From: Brienomyrus brachyistius
Lineage: Eukaryota > Chordata > Actinopteri > Osteoglossiformes > Mormyridae
Direction of reading: 5' to 3'
Assembly: GCF_023856365.1 (NCBI RefSeq)
Contig: NC_064537.1
Span: 9,774,751 to 9,838,750 of the forward strand
Length of the DNA stretch: 64,000 bases
Shown here: piece after piece, positions 43,216 to 56,500 of the stretch
Position numbering within the stretch: the stretch's first letter is position 1
How the letters are laid out: every line of letters starts with the position of its first letter
The notes under the pieces: model-generated
Databases searched by the model: none
The model's input: only the letters and a program-made list of their open reading frames with translations
Told to the model about the DNA's origin: nothing
Position numbers and translations under genes: made by a program

Positions 43216-45740
43216 ATTTGTTTTTATGACTGTCCATATTCCACCCACTTATCTGCTTATTTACTGGGTCATGGGGGGGTCTGCAGGCTATTTCAGGGAG
43301 CGCACATGGGGGGCGGGCACCCTGGATGAGAGGTGTTTTCTGAATGTGTTTTTAATAATATGAATAAGGTTTTGAATTTCATTTTTGGAATCAAGCAGCT
43401 CAAACTTCACGCACATAATACATGAAAGAGGACGATTCATGTCAAGGAGGTCGATTCTGATGTTATACAGGAATTCTGAACCGAAGTGAGTAATGGTTTG
43501 AAAGGTTTACATTCAACAGTTTCATGTTTTGCAGATAATACCTATAAAATAGTATGAATACTTACAGAAAATTTCCTGTTTATGGTCCATTAAAACTGAA
43601 AATGTGTATGCAGTCCTGTTGGGGTTTTGATATGGTCAGCATATCGCAAATAAATCCAGGAAAGTTCAATTATGATACTGAATTTTAGAAGTTGCATAAT
43701 TATCTCATTGATCTGTAGATAATTGATTTTTCTGACATCTTGTACTCTGAGTGAAATGACATTTTGCTCATTTAAGTGATGTAATTGCGAAAGTACAAGT
43801 GATTTTGCAAAGAAATGCCAAAAAGTAGCTGAAAGAGCCCTTCAGGGGACAATTCCTAGCTTAATGGGCCACAGCAGTGAGTAATGAAGATGTAAGGGCT
43901 AATTTTGTACGAGGTTCTGTTTCATTGGCTTTTGAAGTAAATGATTCTCTTTAGTGCATGCCTAACGGATTTTTCTAGTACGAAAACCAGTCTTGTTTCC
44001 CAGTTGTGTGAATCAAGTAAGCTACTGGTCTGTTTTAAACATGTTTGATCTGCACATTCATCCATCTTCCACCTGCTTACCCAATGCAGGAATACAGGGA
44101 ATAATAAAAATAAAAATTCTTACGATAATAATACTTAATGGCTGCCACCACAGCTTCTCTGCACAGCTCTGCATTTTGTCAGAAAATCACTGCGAACCAC
44201 TTAGCAAGCTGGGCTCAGTCATACATTGACCCTCTGTAAAGTAGAAAATGCCTCTTCTGGGACAACATTAGCGCTATTAAATGGATGGCACTATAAATGA
44301 GGGAGAAGAGGCTATAAAGGTAGCTGTTCTTAATGGACCCGCCAGAAGTGACAGGTTCCCAGGACAACTCCCTGGCAGGCCAAGTCCCATCTCCCCACAG
44401 CAGTGTGGCTCAGATGAGGGCGATAATTATGGCGCCCTCTGCTGGTGATGCCTCCTCATGACCCTCCCAGGACTGCGGTGACAGGACGCCCTCTGCACGC
44501 TTCATTACAGACTCCATTAGGGAGCTGTCAGACTGCAGCGGGTACCTGGCCGGGCTCAGGGTCGGCACGAGTGCAGTATGGGCCGAAGGTAGAGGTGGCA
44601 TTTAGGGGGAATGTTGGCTTCCTCTGTTCCTCCAGCATGACACATGGGGGTCCCCTGGGGCAGCTGTCTCCCTGACAACAGGCGCAGCATCCAGCCTCTC
44701 CTGACCTCATTTTGTGGCCTTAGTACCAAGGTGCCCCAGAGAACTGCACTGAACAGACTCGCTTTCATGCCACTCCGTTAAACGCACTGCGACAAGTTAC
44801 ACTCCATGTCTGCTCTTTGCTCTTCTGCTCTGAGTCAGCACCATGGTGTTCTCATGGACCACCTTCACTGCAGTTTCTCACCTCGGAGGCAGTGTAAGGG
44901 AGTCTAAGAGCCCGGCGGTTTAGATGCTTTGGGAAGGTGCGCTCACTCATCCCTTCAGTATCCTCCACAGTCACGGATGGACCTGAGACTCTTCCATCTA
45001 TAGTGACCTTCATCGAGGTGCATTGTGGGTCATTCAGGTTTAGCGCGTGACATTATATTTTGGCATAGAGAACTTTGAAAATCGTGGTTTCAATGGTTTT
45101 CGAGAATAGTTGCTATGCATATACTGTGCAAAAGGCAGTCAAAGAAAATGTTTAAGGCTGTTTATTGGGATATATATTCAGGTGGAAAAAAAACAGACAA
45201 TTTAACATTAGAACATATTCAAATTGGAAGTGATGCAACACAAAACAAAAATTTAATTCTTCTGTTCTCCAAAAAGTTACTGATGTCTTCTTGGATGAAC
45301 AAGAGATCACTCTGATTCCCTTAACCTCTCCTCGGGCACCCCAGCCATTCCATGTGTTTCTTAAGTTTAATAATAATAACACAGGTCTACAAAAAAAAAT
45401 CAGGTGCCAAGGTTTTTTGAATGGATTTAGGGTATTTTGAGGGTGATGAATTACAAAATCCCATTACTTTGGCTGAATTGGTTCTAGTTTTTGAGATAAT
45501 GGACATCCATGAAAATAATGCATTACCCCAATATGACATGTGTGATAACAAATGCAATAGCTTTTGATCTGTCTTTTGACTCTTTAACAGTGTCTTAGGT
45601 AATAAAATATCCCATACAAATATTTTGTATTTCAATCTGTAGGCCTACAATGCTGTAAAAGTGACTTTTTGAAGCCAGAATTCAACTGTGATTTTGCAGA
45701 GGAAAGAAGTCGGCTACAGTATTAGTTTGTCAACCCAGTC

Positions 45741-46052
45741 TTGGTTTATACCCAAAATTTTCTGTCCTGCTTCAGACATTTTGGAGTTAGTGCATCTTTA
45801 TGCTCCTATTATCTCCATAGACATTTAAACAGATTTCCAGATAACCTTGGAGACTTCAGTGAGGAACAAGGCGAGAGGTTCCACCAGGATATTAAGGTGA
45901 TGGAGGAGAGATATCAGGGCAGAGGGGACATACACATGATGGCAGACTACTGTTGGAGTCTCCAACATGATTGTCCTGTTGACACACATAACAGGAAATC
46001 GCATAAACAGCGTTTACAATGCAAAGCATTGACATTAATGACAATAACTAAT
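45741..46052 (+). pseudogene. Relic of a transposon-borne open frame (unnamed family)
   Basis: The 104-residue frame carries FPDNLGDFSEEQGERFHQDI and DIHMMADYCWSLQHDCP, a block I know as part of a multi-copy fish and arthropod repeat protein, but I cannot name its enzyme class. Upstream, 45460-45660 has element-like noncoding sequence (GTCATATTGGGG complement and ATGGACATCCATGAAAATAA). There is no intact longer ORF. I therefore call it a degenerate mobile-element remnant and not a gene. Confidence 0.5.
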
Positions 46053-46259
46053 TAATATTGTATTAATCAAATCATACATACCTTTTTCCTGTCACTTAGA
46101 TATTTTAGTGTCTTTTTTTGTATATTATTATACTAGTTCTAAAATAAAAATATTCTTGCAATTCTCAATGCTTTTCAAGTGTGTCGCGTTAATTAACTAT
46201 TAAATATCTCAGAAACTAGAACCAATCTCACAAAACCGAGGTCAGAAGAAATCTGCAGA

Positions 46260-46556
46260 AATATGTTAAGTTCATGCAAGTGTGAGGCCACTATCCTAAC
46301 TGCTATGCCAGTGTGGCTCCTTAAACCTAAACATCCATCAATCCAGAAGTGCAGGGTGGGGAGTGACCCAGGATGGGCCACCATCCCATCGCACGGCACA
46401 GCTATGGGCAATCTGCTTAGCATGTTTTTAGTCTGTTGGATGAGGGCGGGGGGACAGAGTACCTGAAGGAAACCCCACAAAGACACAGGGGGAGTGGGCA
46501 TGTTGCCACAGTGGAACTGGGGTTCCAGTGTTGGGTGCTGGCCACTGCACCACCCT
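46260..46556 (-). mobile_element. Decayed SINE copy
   Basis: Contains GGGTGGGGAGTGACCCAGGATG, GCATGTTTTTAGTCTGTTGG and a GGTACTCTGTCC-like part in the order of the full SINE at 40718-41071, with heavy decay. Confidence 0.5.
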
Positions 46557-47139
46557 GACCTAAAAGTCTACACAGTATATTTTAGGTGAAAGTAAACACA
46601 TTATGTTGTCATTAAATAAAATCACTGCACACGTGTATTTACAGTCAAGAACATCCTTTTATTCAATCAGTTAAAGGTGCTGCTCTTTTAAAACTGTTTT
46701 TATTATTATGGAAAAGAAACTGTAATTAACACATGCATTTCCGCCATGAGCCCTGGAGGTGTGCTTTCTGGGACCCTGACCTTCTGATAGCTTGGGGTGG
46801 GGGAGGGAGCGGCTGGGGCACAGCCTACCAAACAACTACTGAGCGGGACGTTGCAGGTGTGGGGGAGAGGCAGCAGAAGTGGTACAGCGCCACCTCTCAC
46901 TGGGCAGGAGGAGTAAGCCACGAGTCGCTGCAATGCCGTAGCTTCGGACAGTTGCAGTCACCAGTCGTGGTTAATACTGATGCTGGTTCCTCTTAGAAAA
47001 CCCTCACTGATGCTTTTGGGAAAATCAGATTTGGTGGCAAACATAATGGCCATTATATTCGTGTTTTGTTTTGCTGGTGGAATAACAAAGCACCAGTAGG
47101 GACTCAACAGTGCAAAGCTACAAGTGTATAAAAGTGTGG

Positions 47140-47216
47140 GAGGGGGACAGAGTACCTGAAGGAAACCCCACAAAGACACAGGGAGTGGGCATGGTGCCAC
47201 AGTGGAGTGGGGGGGG
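47140..47216 (-). mobile_element. SINE fragment, close relative of 46440-46512
   Basis: GGACAGAGTACCTGAAGGAA and CCCACAAAGACACAGGGAGT-like sequence occurs here and again at 46451-46495, closer to each other than to the full SINE at 40718. Confidence 0.6.
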
Positions 47217-47849
47217 CATTTTTTCATGCTTCGATCCGTCGCTTTACTTGTCTCAATCACAAAAAAAGACTAGCATGTGATTTTCAATTCCCGCCCAAAA
47301 TTTTCAGCATCCTGGCTTCACCCAAAATATGCAGTGATGCTAAATATGTAGGTGGATCCCAATTATATATATGAATTAAATTTTTAAAACAAGCTCTCGG
47401 TGCCCCAGCAGCCGTTTCCACCGTCCCTAAGAGGAGTTCTTGTATCCTTATAACTGTCCACCAAAAGCAATGAGTTTGGCGCCCCCCCCCCCAGGAAAAA
47501 AGAAAGCCCACCCACCCTTAGATGCCCTCCCCGTGGCACCCCCAGGGGCTCACCGGCGTAACTTGTTCACTTACATTAGCTGTTCAATGGAGAAGCTGAA
47601 GAGATCGGTATGGTAATACATCGTGAAGCGTACAGACAAGAATAACATGTGAGCTAACTGCATTCTGCTCAGACAAAGTTTTTGCAATTTTTTTTAAAAA
47701 CCCCCTCCGTTCAGAGAAGGGGGGGTTGGGGGGGGGCAGGGGGACAGACACGCGGCTACAGACTACTCCAGTGTCCAAGGGAAGAGAAAGGAGACACAGA
47801 CACAGAGGGAAAGTAAGAAAGCGAGAGTACTTTTTTTTTTCCTTTTTTA

Positions 47850-50800
47850 TCATTTAACAATAAAAAGAAGAACTAAATCACACCAATTTCCTTTAGTACT
47901 ATATATACGGCTTCGAAAAGGTAGAAGAGCATATAGGAGAAGTAAGAAGGAGGGGCCTTTTTTCTAGAGGGGCGCTCTGGATTACAAGATGAAGTCGGTG
48001 AACAAAAGGCACTTTTAAGGGACAACCTTTAAATGCTCGTAATCTACACTACACCACCAAACACTACCGAAGAGTCATTTACACGGGGGAGTTCAGAGAG
48101 GGGGCGGGGATCGGGGGAGGGGTTCACTTTTTTACACGATTCGTACACTTGTCTGTGATCCTGGTGGCCAGAAACCTAAAGCCCGCGGGGTCTCACTCTC
48201 GCTCGCTCCTCCTGGGCTCGGACTGAGACGGGAGTCTGCTAATCTACGAAATCTACCAAAAAAATCAGTTCACGGTACACGACTCCCATCTCTCCAAGCA
48301 ATCTCTCTCTCTCTCTCTTTTTCCACAAAACAGATCTTTTTCCGCCGTTTTGATGCATCTTCCACGCCAGGGAAGATCTTGTCCGCGCTTCATGGCGAGT
48401 GTGGGCATGCGATAGATAGACATACTGTCAGCTGCCAGCGACTGCATGGGGGACTTCCTGTGTTAAGTGTATCCTGCACGACGTCCCCGACCCGGCGGCT
48501 CCTGGGTTGGGGGAGGGGGGGGGTGCGTCCCCGAGCGTGGCGGGTCGATCGAGCAGGCTGACTCTGATCCTCCAGTAGGGGGCTCCACTGAGTGGTATTA
48601 CAGCACTTTCTGGTTTAGACTCACAGGTTCTCTTTCTAAGTTGGGTAAAGGTTGAAGAAAAATGCCTTTTGTCACAACCTAGAAGAAAATGAACCCCCCC
48701 CCCATTAAATACAAAAAGAGGAATAGAAGAAGAATATTGTTTTTTTTCCTAATATGTGCTTTATGATAACACTTAATTTTGTTTATTATTATTTATGTAT
48801 AATAGAGTTTGAATGTACTTTATATCGTAAAAAGCACCAGTTTTATTTAGTAATATATCATTTTTGTCGTTTTGTAAAATTGTTCCTTCAGCCCTCCCAC
48901 ATTTTAAAACAAATTATTACAAACGAAACAATAAAAAATGAAAAAAAGAAAAGAAAAAAGTAGAAGAATTTCCCCAAACTTACAAAGACTGGGATTAATT
49001 TTCTCCACTCTCATATTTAGAGTCCCGGAGTTTGTGGACTTGAAACAAAAATATTTTTTTCTCTTTCTTAAAAATCTCTAACAGACAAACACATTTATCT
49101 ACCCAATGCATTGCACGTGGCTCAATCGACATACATAATTTTCAATAATAATACTTTCCATCCAAAATAGGAAAAAAAAACTAAGGAGGCTGTTTTACTC
49201 TTCAATTTCGTGTCAGTTACGATTGACTCATTTCACTTTTTTTTTTGCTTTTTAACGGACGGCTTTACTTTAGCCGTGTCGCATGGCTGGGTGCCACGGA
49301 TGACTCCGAAGGCGTGTAACGGCGTTCGGGTTCTGGTACTGAAAGCGACCCGTTCTGACTGACTTCAGAAAATAACTAGACTGCGAGCAAGCATATCTCC
49401 CCCCAAAACGAACAAAAAGTATATATCCATAAATATATATGTATATTTGATATATATTTTATATATAGATGTTTGCAATCTTTAGCGATCTGTCCCCTTG
49501 AGACCAATGACCTCCCGGGTTCCCCCTTCCTGTTCTCTATAGCTTATTACGTGTAAAAACAACCTGAATCGATACTGAAAACATTGCATAACGGGAATAC
49601 AGAGGCACTTCCACAGATTAAAAAAGAAAGAATTACTACTGTCATCTTAAAACTTTATGCAGTGGAGCTAATTGGCTAATTAGGCTGAGAAGGTGACTAC
49701 TGCCCCCAGGGGAGGGGGGGGACCAACAGCATTTCCCTGCAAAGAAAACCCCAGCTTGGCAGTCCAGTTATTTTATGAGGTCCGCAGTTTGATTTCTCAT
49801 CTTAAAAAAGCATAATAATAATGTTAATAATAATAAAGAAAATGCTTGCGAAGGATTGAAAGCAAATGAACAGAAGTGTAGAGTCATAAAGGTTGTCTGG
49901 ATAACCTGTGATCAGGGTTTCCCTTTATAGTGTGTGTATGGTGCGTACTGCTGTGCGATTTTAATACTTCTCTACAATGAGCTGACTTGTGCATGCGAGT
50001 GTGTGCATGTGAGTGCGAGTTGCACGTGATGAGGGCTGGTGAGGGGGGTCAATCAGCGTGCTGGGTGACTCCGGTGGCTATCGACGGGAGATGGGAGTGC
50101 ATGGCGTGTACATGGGTGCATGGGATTGCTGGTGGTAGCTGTGTCTGTGAGAGATTGTGTTCTGCGGTGGAAGGCTGGTTGGAGCTGAGGCTAAGGGTAG
50201 GAATGGGGGGAGAGAAGAGGCAGAGCTTAGGGAGGACACGCCCCCCACTGAGAGAGCAACAGAGAAAGGAATCTGGGGCCTGTACTACGAAGCGGTGTTA
50301 CTGGCTTATCTGGGTAACTTGTCGGATTTAAGGTAGTCTGAGCGAAATGTAAGTAAACGAATATGAAATCCATTTAAACTGTGGTACCTTAAATCCGACA
50401 AGTTACCCCGACAAGCCAGTAACCCCTCTTCGTAGTACAGGCCACTGATTGACATTGATGAAAAGAGGGCTGCAGTGATTTTAAAGGGGAAAGTGTACAA
50501 ATGTGGGTGGGCGGGGGTGGTATATCATTTATAAACTGGCGAGGACACCCCTGGGGGGAGGGGTTGAATGTCCTGGGGCAGGGCACAATACGGTGACAAG
50601 GACAATCCTGCAGTTCATCTCTGCCTTTTTACAGAAGCTGGATCCAGATCTTAAGCACCACAGTGCCTCCCACAGTAGTGTGTGGATGTAAACATTCATG
50701 TAAATTCCGGGGGATGTGGGGTTTGTTAACCTTCCCTCTTTTCCAAGCCACTCACTGCTTGACAAGGTCAAGGCAGTGTTGTTTAATGTAAGCGAGTGGC

Positions 50801-52199
50801 CAGTGCTGGTCAGCACTGTGGGACACACCCCTTCCACCCTAGGGGGCACGCCCCCTTCGCCTGTTTGGGCAGACTCTGAGATGAGCACCTGTGCTAATTA
50901 CTAAGGGTTAAAGCATGGATTGCTGACAGCAACACGATTGAACGGAAGCCGCTGAAAATTCAGGAAAGAAAGTGGCACGCAGCCGAACGTTAGGTAAGGA
51001 GGAAAACGCCGTTCCTGTGGTGGTACTGGTGCTCGGACGTCTGCACGTAACGCAGCTCAGGCGCAACTACAGCTCAGCTCACGGATGCACCCGACCGCTC
51101 ACGCTCGGCCAAAACGCATGAAGATAAACGCCGAATTAACTGTGTCGTCTGCCTTGGTGAGGCTGGAGAGTTCTGGCACAAAGACTGAAAGGTGGAGGAA
51201 AGCCTTGGACTCGCGAACCTAGTGTCTTTTCCCGTCTTCTTATCATAAGATATCGTACCTCGATTAAACTGTGCTGGGGCAGGATTATATCTATGTGCTG
51301 GCTGGTCCCGCACGTTGGGGGGGGGGGTCCTCCCTATTGATCATGTACTCATTCGGGGCTGGGGGGCGGGCGTGTTACCATCGGAGCCGTTACTGAAAGC
51401 CTGGTCTGGCTGTTGTCATGATTCATTGCACCGGATTCCCGCTGCATTATTGGTTCTGCGCAACCTGGTCCTATTCCTCAATTATCCCACAAGTGCTGGG
51501 ATGTGGTGCCACAGCACACCTTTAGTGTTAATTAATTCCATTTTGTATTATTGGTAGCGCCTGGTACTCATTTCAGCCAGTCGGTGTCTGGCAGCTCAGT
51601 GGGGGCCAATGAGGTTGCAGCTGGCTGTGCCGCCACGGCTGGTTCATCCAATCAGAGTACCTGTAACTAACTCTGCTGGACTTTCGTGAATCGGCAGTGA
51701 GGTCAAACCCGACGTGGCCCGCCATGGTGCGCAGCACTGAATTGTGGTGCTGCGTTTGCCAAAACCGGCCTGAACGGTGTTCGCTTGGAAGCACTTTCAC
51801 ATTCCTCCGCCTCAAGCCGTTCTACCGATAAAGCATCCGCCCCCGAAATCGATATGTTATCTCGTTTGTGCTTCCGGGCTCCGAGGAATCTCTGCCATCG
51901 ATGCATCATCGCTTGAACAGAAAAAAGAAAAGTTTGGGCTGTTCCTCCTGTTGCTCTCCTCATTCTCCTCTTCCCCGCTGGAACTTGAGTGTTTCAAACT
52001 CCAAGAACATTTTTTTTCCTCTGCGTTTTTTTGTGATTGTTTTCCCGTTTTAAAAAAAATCACGTTTTCCATTTTCATCGGTTTTTGGGTGGTGTAAGGG
52101 AAATTTCCTGTAAATTGTTCTTTTTTTTTTGTTCCATTTTCTTCAATCCAGATTTTCATTTCAGAATTTTGCGATTTTTTTTCTTTCAAATGGGTCTTG
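47850..52199 (-). other. nfix: nfix 3' UTR (left limit uncertain)
   Basis: Downstream of the stop codon at 52200-52202. NFI genes have multi-kilobase 3' UTRs. A/T-rich with short T- and A-runs. Minus-strand AATAAA candidates at 48782-48787 and 48842-48847; further signals may exist to the left. A hairpin element lies at 50277-50443. No coding exon seen. Confidence 0.55.
50277..50443. mobile_element. Hairpin MITE in nfix 3' UTR
   Basis: Arms of about 58 nt (50277-50334 and 50383-50443) are near-perfect inverted repeats: left begins GCCTGTACTACGAAGC, right ends CTTCGTAGTACAGGCC; the inner halves TTGTCGGATTTAAGGTA / TACCTTAAATCCGACAA are identical. Loop about 48 nt. It would be transcribed as a long hairpin in the nfix mRNA. 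Confidence 0.9.
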
Positions 52200-52214
52200 T
52201 CAGAGGAACCAAGA
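52200..52214 (-). CDS. nfix: nfix terminal 15-nt coding segment (SWFL-stop)
   Basis: The acceptor TTTTACAG on the minus strand is followed by Ser-Trp-Phe-Leu-TGA, completing ...NIPQQTQ from the exon at 54234. Human NFIX ends with the same SWFL. The segment continues into the long 3' UTR. Confidence 0.85.
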   Translation of the reverse strand, partial: SWFL

Positions 52215-53546
52215 CTGTAAAACAAAAAATAAAAACAATCCATTAAGATGTATTCGATGCAACAGAATCCCACTTGTGTAAATAGTAAAAGTATCACATT
52301 TTCCACCTACGCAATATGAGTGCCCGTCTAGAAAAATCTCTGCTTGCAAAATGCAGTAATACTAATACTGGATCAAATATTTAAGGTTGACTCCTATTCT
52401 TTGATTTAAATTGGGTTTAAATGCACAGATGACAGAACGCAGTGAGACTAAAACACACAGGGGGTGGGATTAACTGGTACTGTCAATCACAATAATTAAC
52501 AGAACAAGATATTACCGCCCACTTTAGGTGTTGAAGCATCATTTCTCCAATCACAGTTGAAATCATAAAATCAAAGTTGACTCGGCCATACAATTTTTGG
52601 CCAGCAGAGGGCTCCCCCGAGTCAAAGCCAATACATAAAACTCAAGGAGAACCCTCTACTGCCTAAGTGAAAGAATTCAACCCAAATATTTTACAAGCTA
52701 TAGTTTTTTACTACAATATGTAAAATTTGATGACCCTAAAATAAAATTTTGCATGTTTTGACAAAGAATTTTGACTTCTGGTGTCCCCAAACGAAACGGT
52801 ATTGCTCACTACCCCTGGTGCCTTGTGAGGCAAATTACCGGGTCACACTCCTTTAAGGGCTGAGCTTATCCATTTCCCCGCATGAAAAGGCAGCTGAGCG
52901 GAGCAGATTTGGCACAAAGGAACATTCTGGAAGTCAGCTCTTGGAAACCCTGCTAATTTGGGGAAGCAAGCTTTTGTTTAGTTTGAATCTTGTAGGTCAC
53001 AAAAAAAAAGTTTGCTTCTCACACCCAGCCCCATGTGGTCCATGGACTCTGAGAGCCCCCCCTCCCAGCCAACTTCCCCTCTCTCTCCGTCACTCTGACT
53101 GTAATCCTTGGCAATAGTGACCATCCTCTTTTCTTGCCACCTCCCTCCCCTTCAAGTTCAACTGGCTATGACATCATGTCTGGTTGCTGCGGGCAACCAG
53201 ACAGAAGGGACGTGACTTCTCTGAGGAGCGTATGGCTTAAACTTTTCTCTGCTGGCCGCCCAGCTCCCTTCCTTGTTCCTGGCTTGCTGCAGTACCCGTG
53301 TCTGGCCAACAGGGGGCTCTTCACTCCACCTTTTCACTCTCTTCCTACCCCGGCCTGCGTGAACACACCTCACCGCAAAGTGACCGCCTGACTTTGAGTG
53401 GTCGGCCCTTTCCCGGAGCCACAGCTCGCTCTGACGTTTTCCTGAGATGTTCCATTTGGCCGGGGAGGCAGATAAGGGTGGAGCTAGATGTGGCGGTGCC
53501 GTCGGGAGGTGAAGCTCTAGGGAATTTGCACTGTGCAGAGTTGTGC

Positions 53547-53587
<41 letters not shown>

Positions 53588-56500
53588 ACACACGTAGGGG
53601 TAATCTTGCGGTTGAGAGTGATAGCAAGTCCCAAAATATTTAGAAGAAGGTAGACGTGTAAGCAAACGGGTGCAATCCTGTGTGGAGTCTGCCCTGGGAT
53701 GTGACTTCATCTGAGGGCCGGCTGCAGTGGGGAGGAAGTGGGGGGATCCTGGGTGGGACGGGGGGCCAGAGATGTACTCCATGTGTCAGGGAGCTGAGCT
53801 GTGGCGGACACGAGTGCCGTTGGGTCTTAATGAATAAAGTGCAGAGGGTAACGGGGTAGGCGCAAGGCGGCGCAGGCATTACTAATGAGCTCCGCCCGTG
53901 ACAGCCACCAACAAACACACGCACGCACTCTCTGGGGGAGGGGGGCGGAGTGGGAGCAGGACAGAAGGAGGGACAGAAAGAGAACGTGAAGTGGGGAAAA
54001 GGACGAGGGCAGGGTGTGGAGACAAAGCCAGAAATGGAACAAGGGAAGGGGTCATGGGGAAAATGGAGAATTTCCGGAGAGAGGAGGATGAGGGAAGATG
54101 AAGGTACACGTCCTGAAGGAGAACACAGCTGCCTGGCTGATGTCACAGGCGGTGGGCGGGACCTGAGTGGTGATGGGGGGAAGGGCGTGAGTACGTGGTG
54201 GTGGTGGTGGGGGGGTCGCAGGAAGGGGCCCACCTGGGTCTGCTGGGGGATGTTCAGAAAGTTGTTGTCCCGTGATCCGATGCTGACAAACCTGTTGGGA
54301 GCTGTGGGCCCTGGCGCTGTGTATGCTGCGGGGAGAGAGGCACAGAGAGCCGTCATGCTGCGTGCCCACTGCCGTGCCCACCATGGGCACGCCATACACA
54401 CCCAGCCACTGCTCACGTAAAACCCGCCACATCCTAGGCTGAGACTCTGCTGCTGGGCTTGGGGGGGGGGGGGGGGGTGGTCACAGACCGTGCGCCTTTA
54501 ACAGAAGCGCCTCCATTATGGCTGCCGTCGTCTCCAGAGGCATGTGGTGGACGGACCCGGTGGGACAATAGGCTCCGCCCCCTCCGGTGAAGAACCCCGT
54601 GGGAGAATTAGGCTCCGCCCCCTCTGGTGAAGAACCCCCGTGGAGAATAGGCTCCGCCCCCTCCGGTGAAGAACCCCGTGGGAGAATAGGCTCCGCCCTC
54701 TCCGGTGAAGGGCCCGTGGGAGAATAGGCTCCGCCCCCTCCGGTGAAGGACCCCCATTTCTCCTTGTGTCCATGGAGCCAGTGGGGATATCCACACTGAG
54801 CTGAGCAGCTAACACCTCACCTTTTAAGTTGTAGGGGTGGTGAGGATGGGACCCAGGTTGGGGGGGGGGGGAGGGTGCAGGTCGGGAAGAAAAAGGGATT
54901 GTGGGAGTGGGAAAGGGTTGGGCTCAGGTCCCTGATGATAATGCCCTTAGCGATTCTATCAAATTTAGGGCAGTTGTGTACAGTGGACTCCAGTGCAGAT
55001 TCCCCCAGTGTCTGTGAATCAGTAAGTGTGTATAGTGGGTGGTGGGGGCGGGGTAAGAAATGTGTGGGGAGTGTTCTTTAAGGTGTGTGTGTGGTGTGTG
55101 TGGGAGGGGGGTTGGACAGTGACCTTTTTGAAAATGCAAATGAAATATGTTCCATTAACTTCATACCCAGTTAAAAAATTTATAAAAACAAAACAAAAGA
55201 ACAGGTAAGGGGGGAGTCAGGGGTGGGGGGAGGGGGTAAAAGTAAAGCAACAAGCAACAGATAACGACAAAGAATGCAACCTTGAAACTGGGGGGGGGAA
55301 CAAAGAAAATACAGTTTAGAGAGTAGCGACACAAAAACGGAGAAAGGAGCGACTCGTGTGCTCCATCCAGTGCCCCTGGGCTGGGCGGGGCCCATGGGCC
55401 GCCCTCCCCCACTGCCCCGACTCAGCAAACACGCAGGCCAGCACACCCCGGGGGGACCGCCAGGCCCCCCACGCCCGACCACGCTCACTGCCGATCCAGC
55501 GCCATCGGCCTTTCTGGACGAAACGTAACTGCGTTTATTTTTTTTAACAGATTTTCATGTGGAAGTGGCAGGGGATTGTGGGTAAGTGGGACGGGAGTTT
55601 GGAGTCCACGCCAACTGCCCTAAATTTGTTCCCTTTGAATAAAAATAAATAAGCATAAATAAACAATACAAAAAAAAAAAATTATAAAAATTAGGTGGGA
55701 TGGATTTGGTTCGCCTTCAGCTCGGAATCAATCCCAATTTGGAGACGAATTTCTCTGCTGGGTCTCCCATAATAGACATATTTTCAACTGTAATCCAGGT
55801 CGAGGCTCAGGGAGGGTCACGCACATGAGACCGGCGTCCTCGTGCTTCATCAGCGAGAGAGCCCAAAGGAGCGACAGCGGAATGGGTCTGGGCGGAGCCT
55901 GCGGATGAGTCCTGCCACAACACCGGGAAGGCGCTAGTGAGACGTCGTATGTGTCAATTACAGCTGGGGTGGTGCTTATTATTGGCTGGGCGGGGCGTAC
56001 GCAGAACGATTTTGTTCCCTAGGCTGCTTCTCTTGGCTTGCCTTTGTGATTTTATTTTCTTTTTTTTTGTGGCGTCACTTACACGGAGGTGCGGGCGTGC
56101 TGAGTCCCGCCGTCAGGGGGTGTGCTGCTGGGTTAGAGTCGGGCATTGGGGAGGGGCACTGGGCGGGGCCACGGGGGGGAGGTGGCGGCAGCAAGAAGGA
56201 GCCCGGCATTTTGCTCTGGCCGCTCCCGTTTGGCTGCAGACAACACAAACAGGGTCAGGGCGACAGTGAGCGCTTGCACACGGCTAAAGGAGCAGGCAGG
56301 CAAGGCGGGCGGCTTCGAGGTGGGGTGGGGGGGGTGGGGCTGAAAATAAGCCATTAGGGGAGAATTTGAGGAGTGGGAGAAAAGAACAAAACCCCAAACC
56401 GAAAGGAGTGATGTGGTTCCATCTTGGGTACTGATTGTCGGGGGAAGGCTGGTGGAAGTGGGGTGGGGGGGTGGGGGGGGGTGGGAGGGGCAAATGAAAA

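Larger units (their letters stand above)
43216..47500. other. rad23a-nfix convergent spacer with transposon debris
   Basis: No host gene found. It holds a SINE-tail fragment at about 43235-43330 (TTATCTGCTTATTTACTGGG, then GGGTCTGCAGGCTATTTC), an (ATCC)-type scrap near 44055-44095, the relic at 45100-46190 and SINE scraps at 46260-46556 and 47140-47216. 44350-45010 is less A/T-rich but has no supported exon. Human GADD45GIP1 and DAND5, which separate RAD23A and NFIX, are not seen. Confidence 0.6.

Noticed and set aside
43216..47500. GADD45GIP1 or DAND5 homologues
   Set aside because: No matching exon seen; region is transposon remnants and unique noncoding sequence.
54516..54815. Repetitive protein, or zinc-finger-like frame
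   Set aside because: The repeat is the DNA minisatellite itself; no conserved family, and it lies in an nfix intron.
56133..56354. Minus-strand frame over the nfix exon at 56083-56233
   Set aside because: Wrong frame; the spliced phase gives the PNGSGQ... segment instead.
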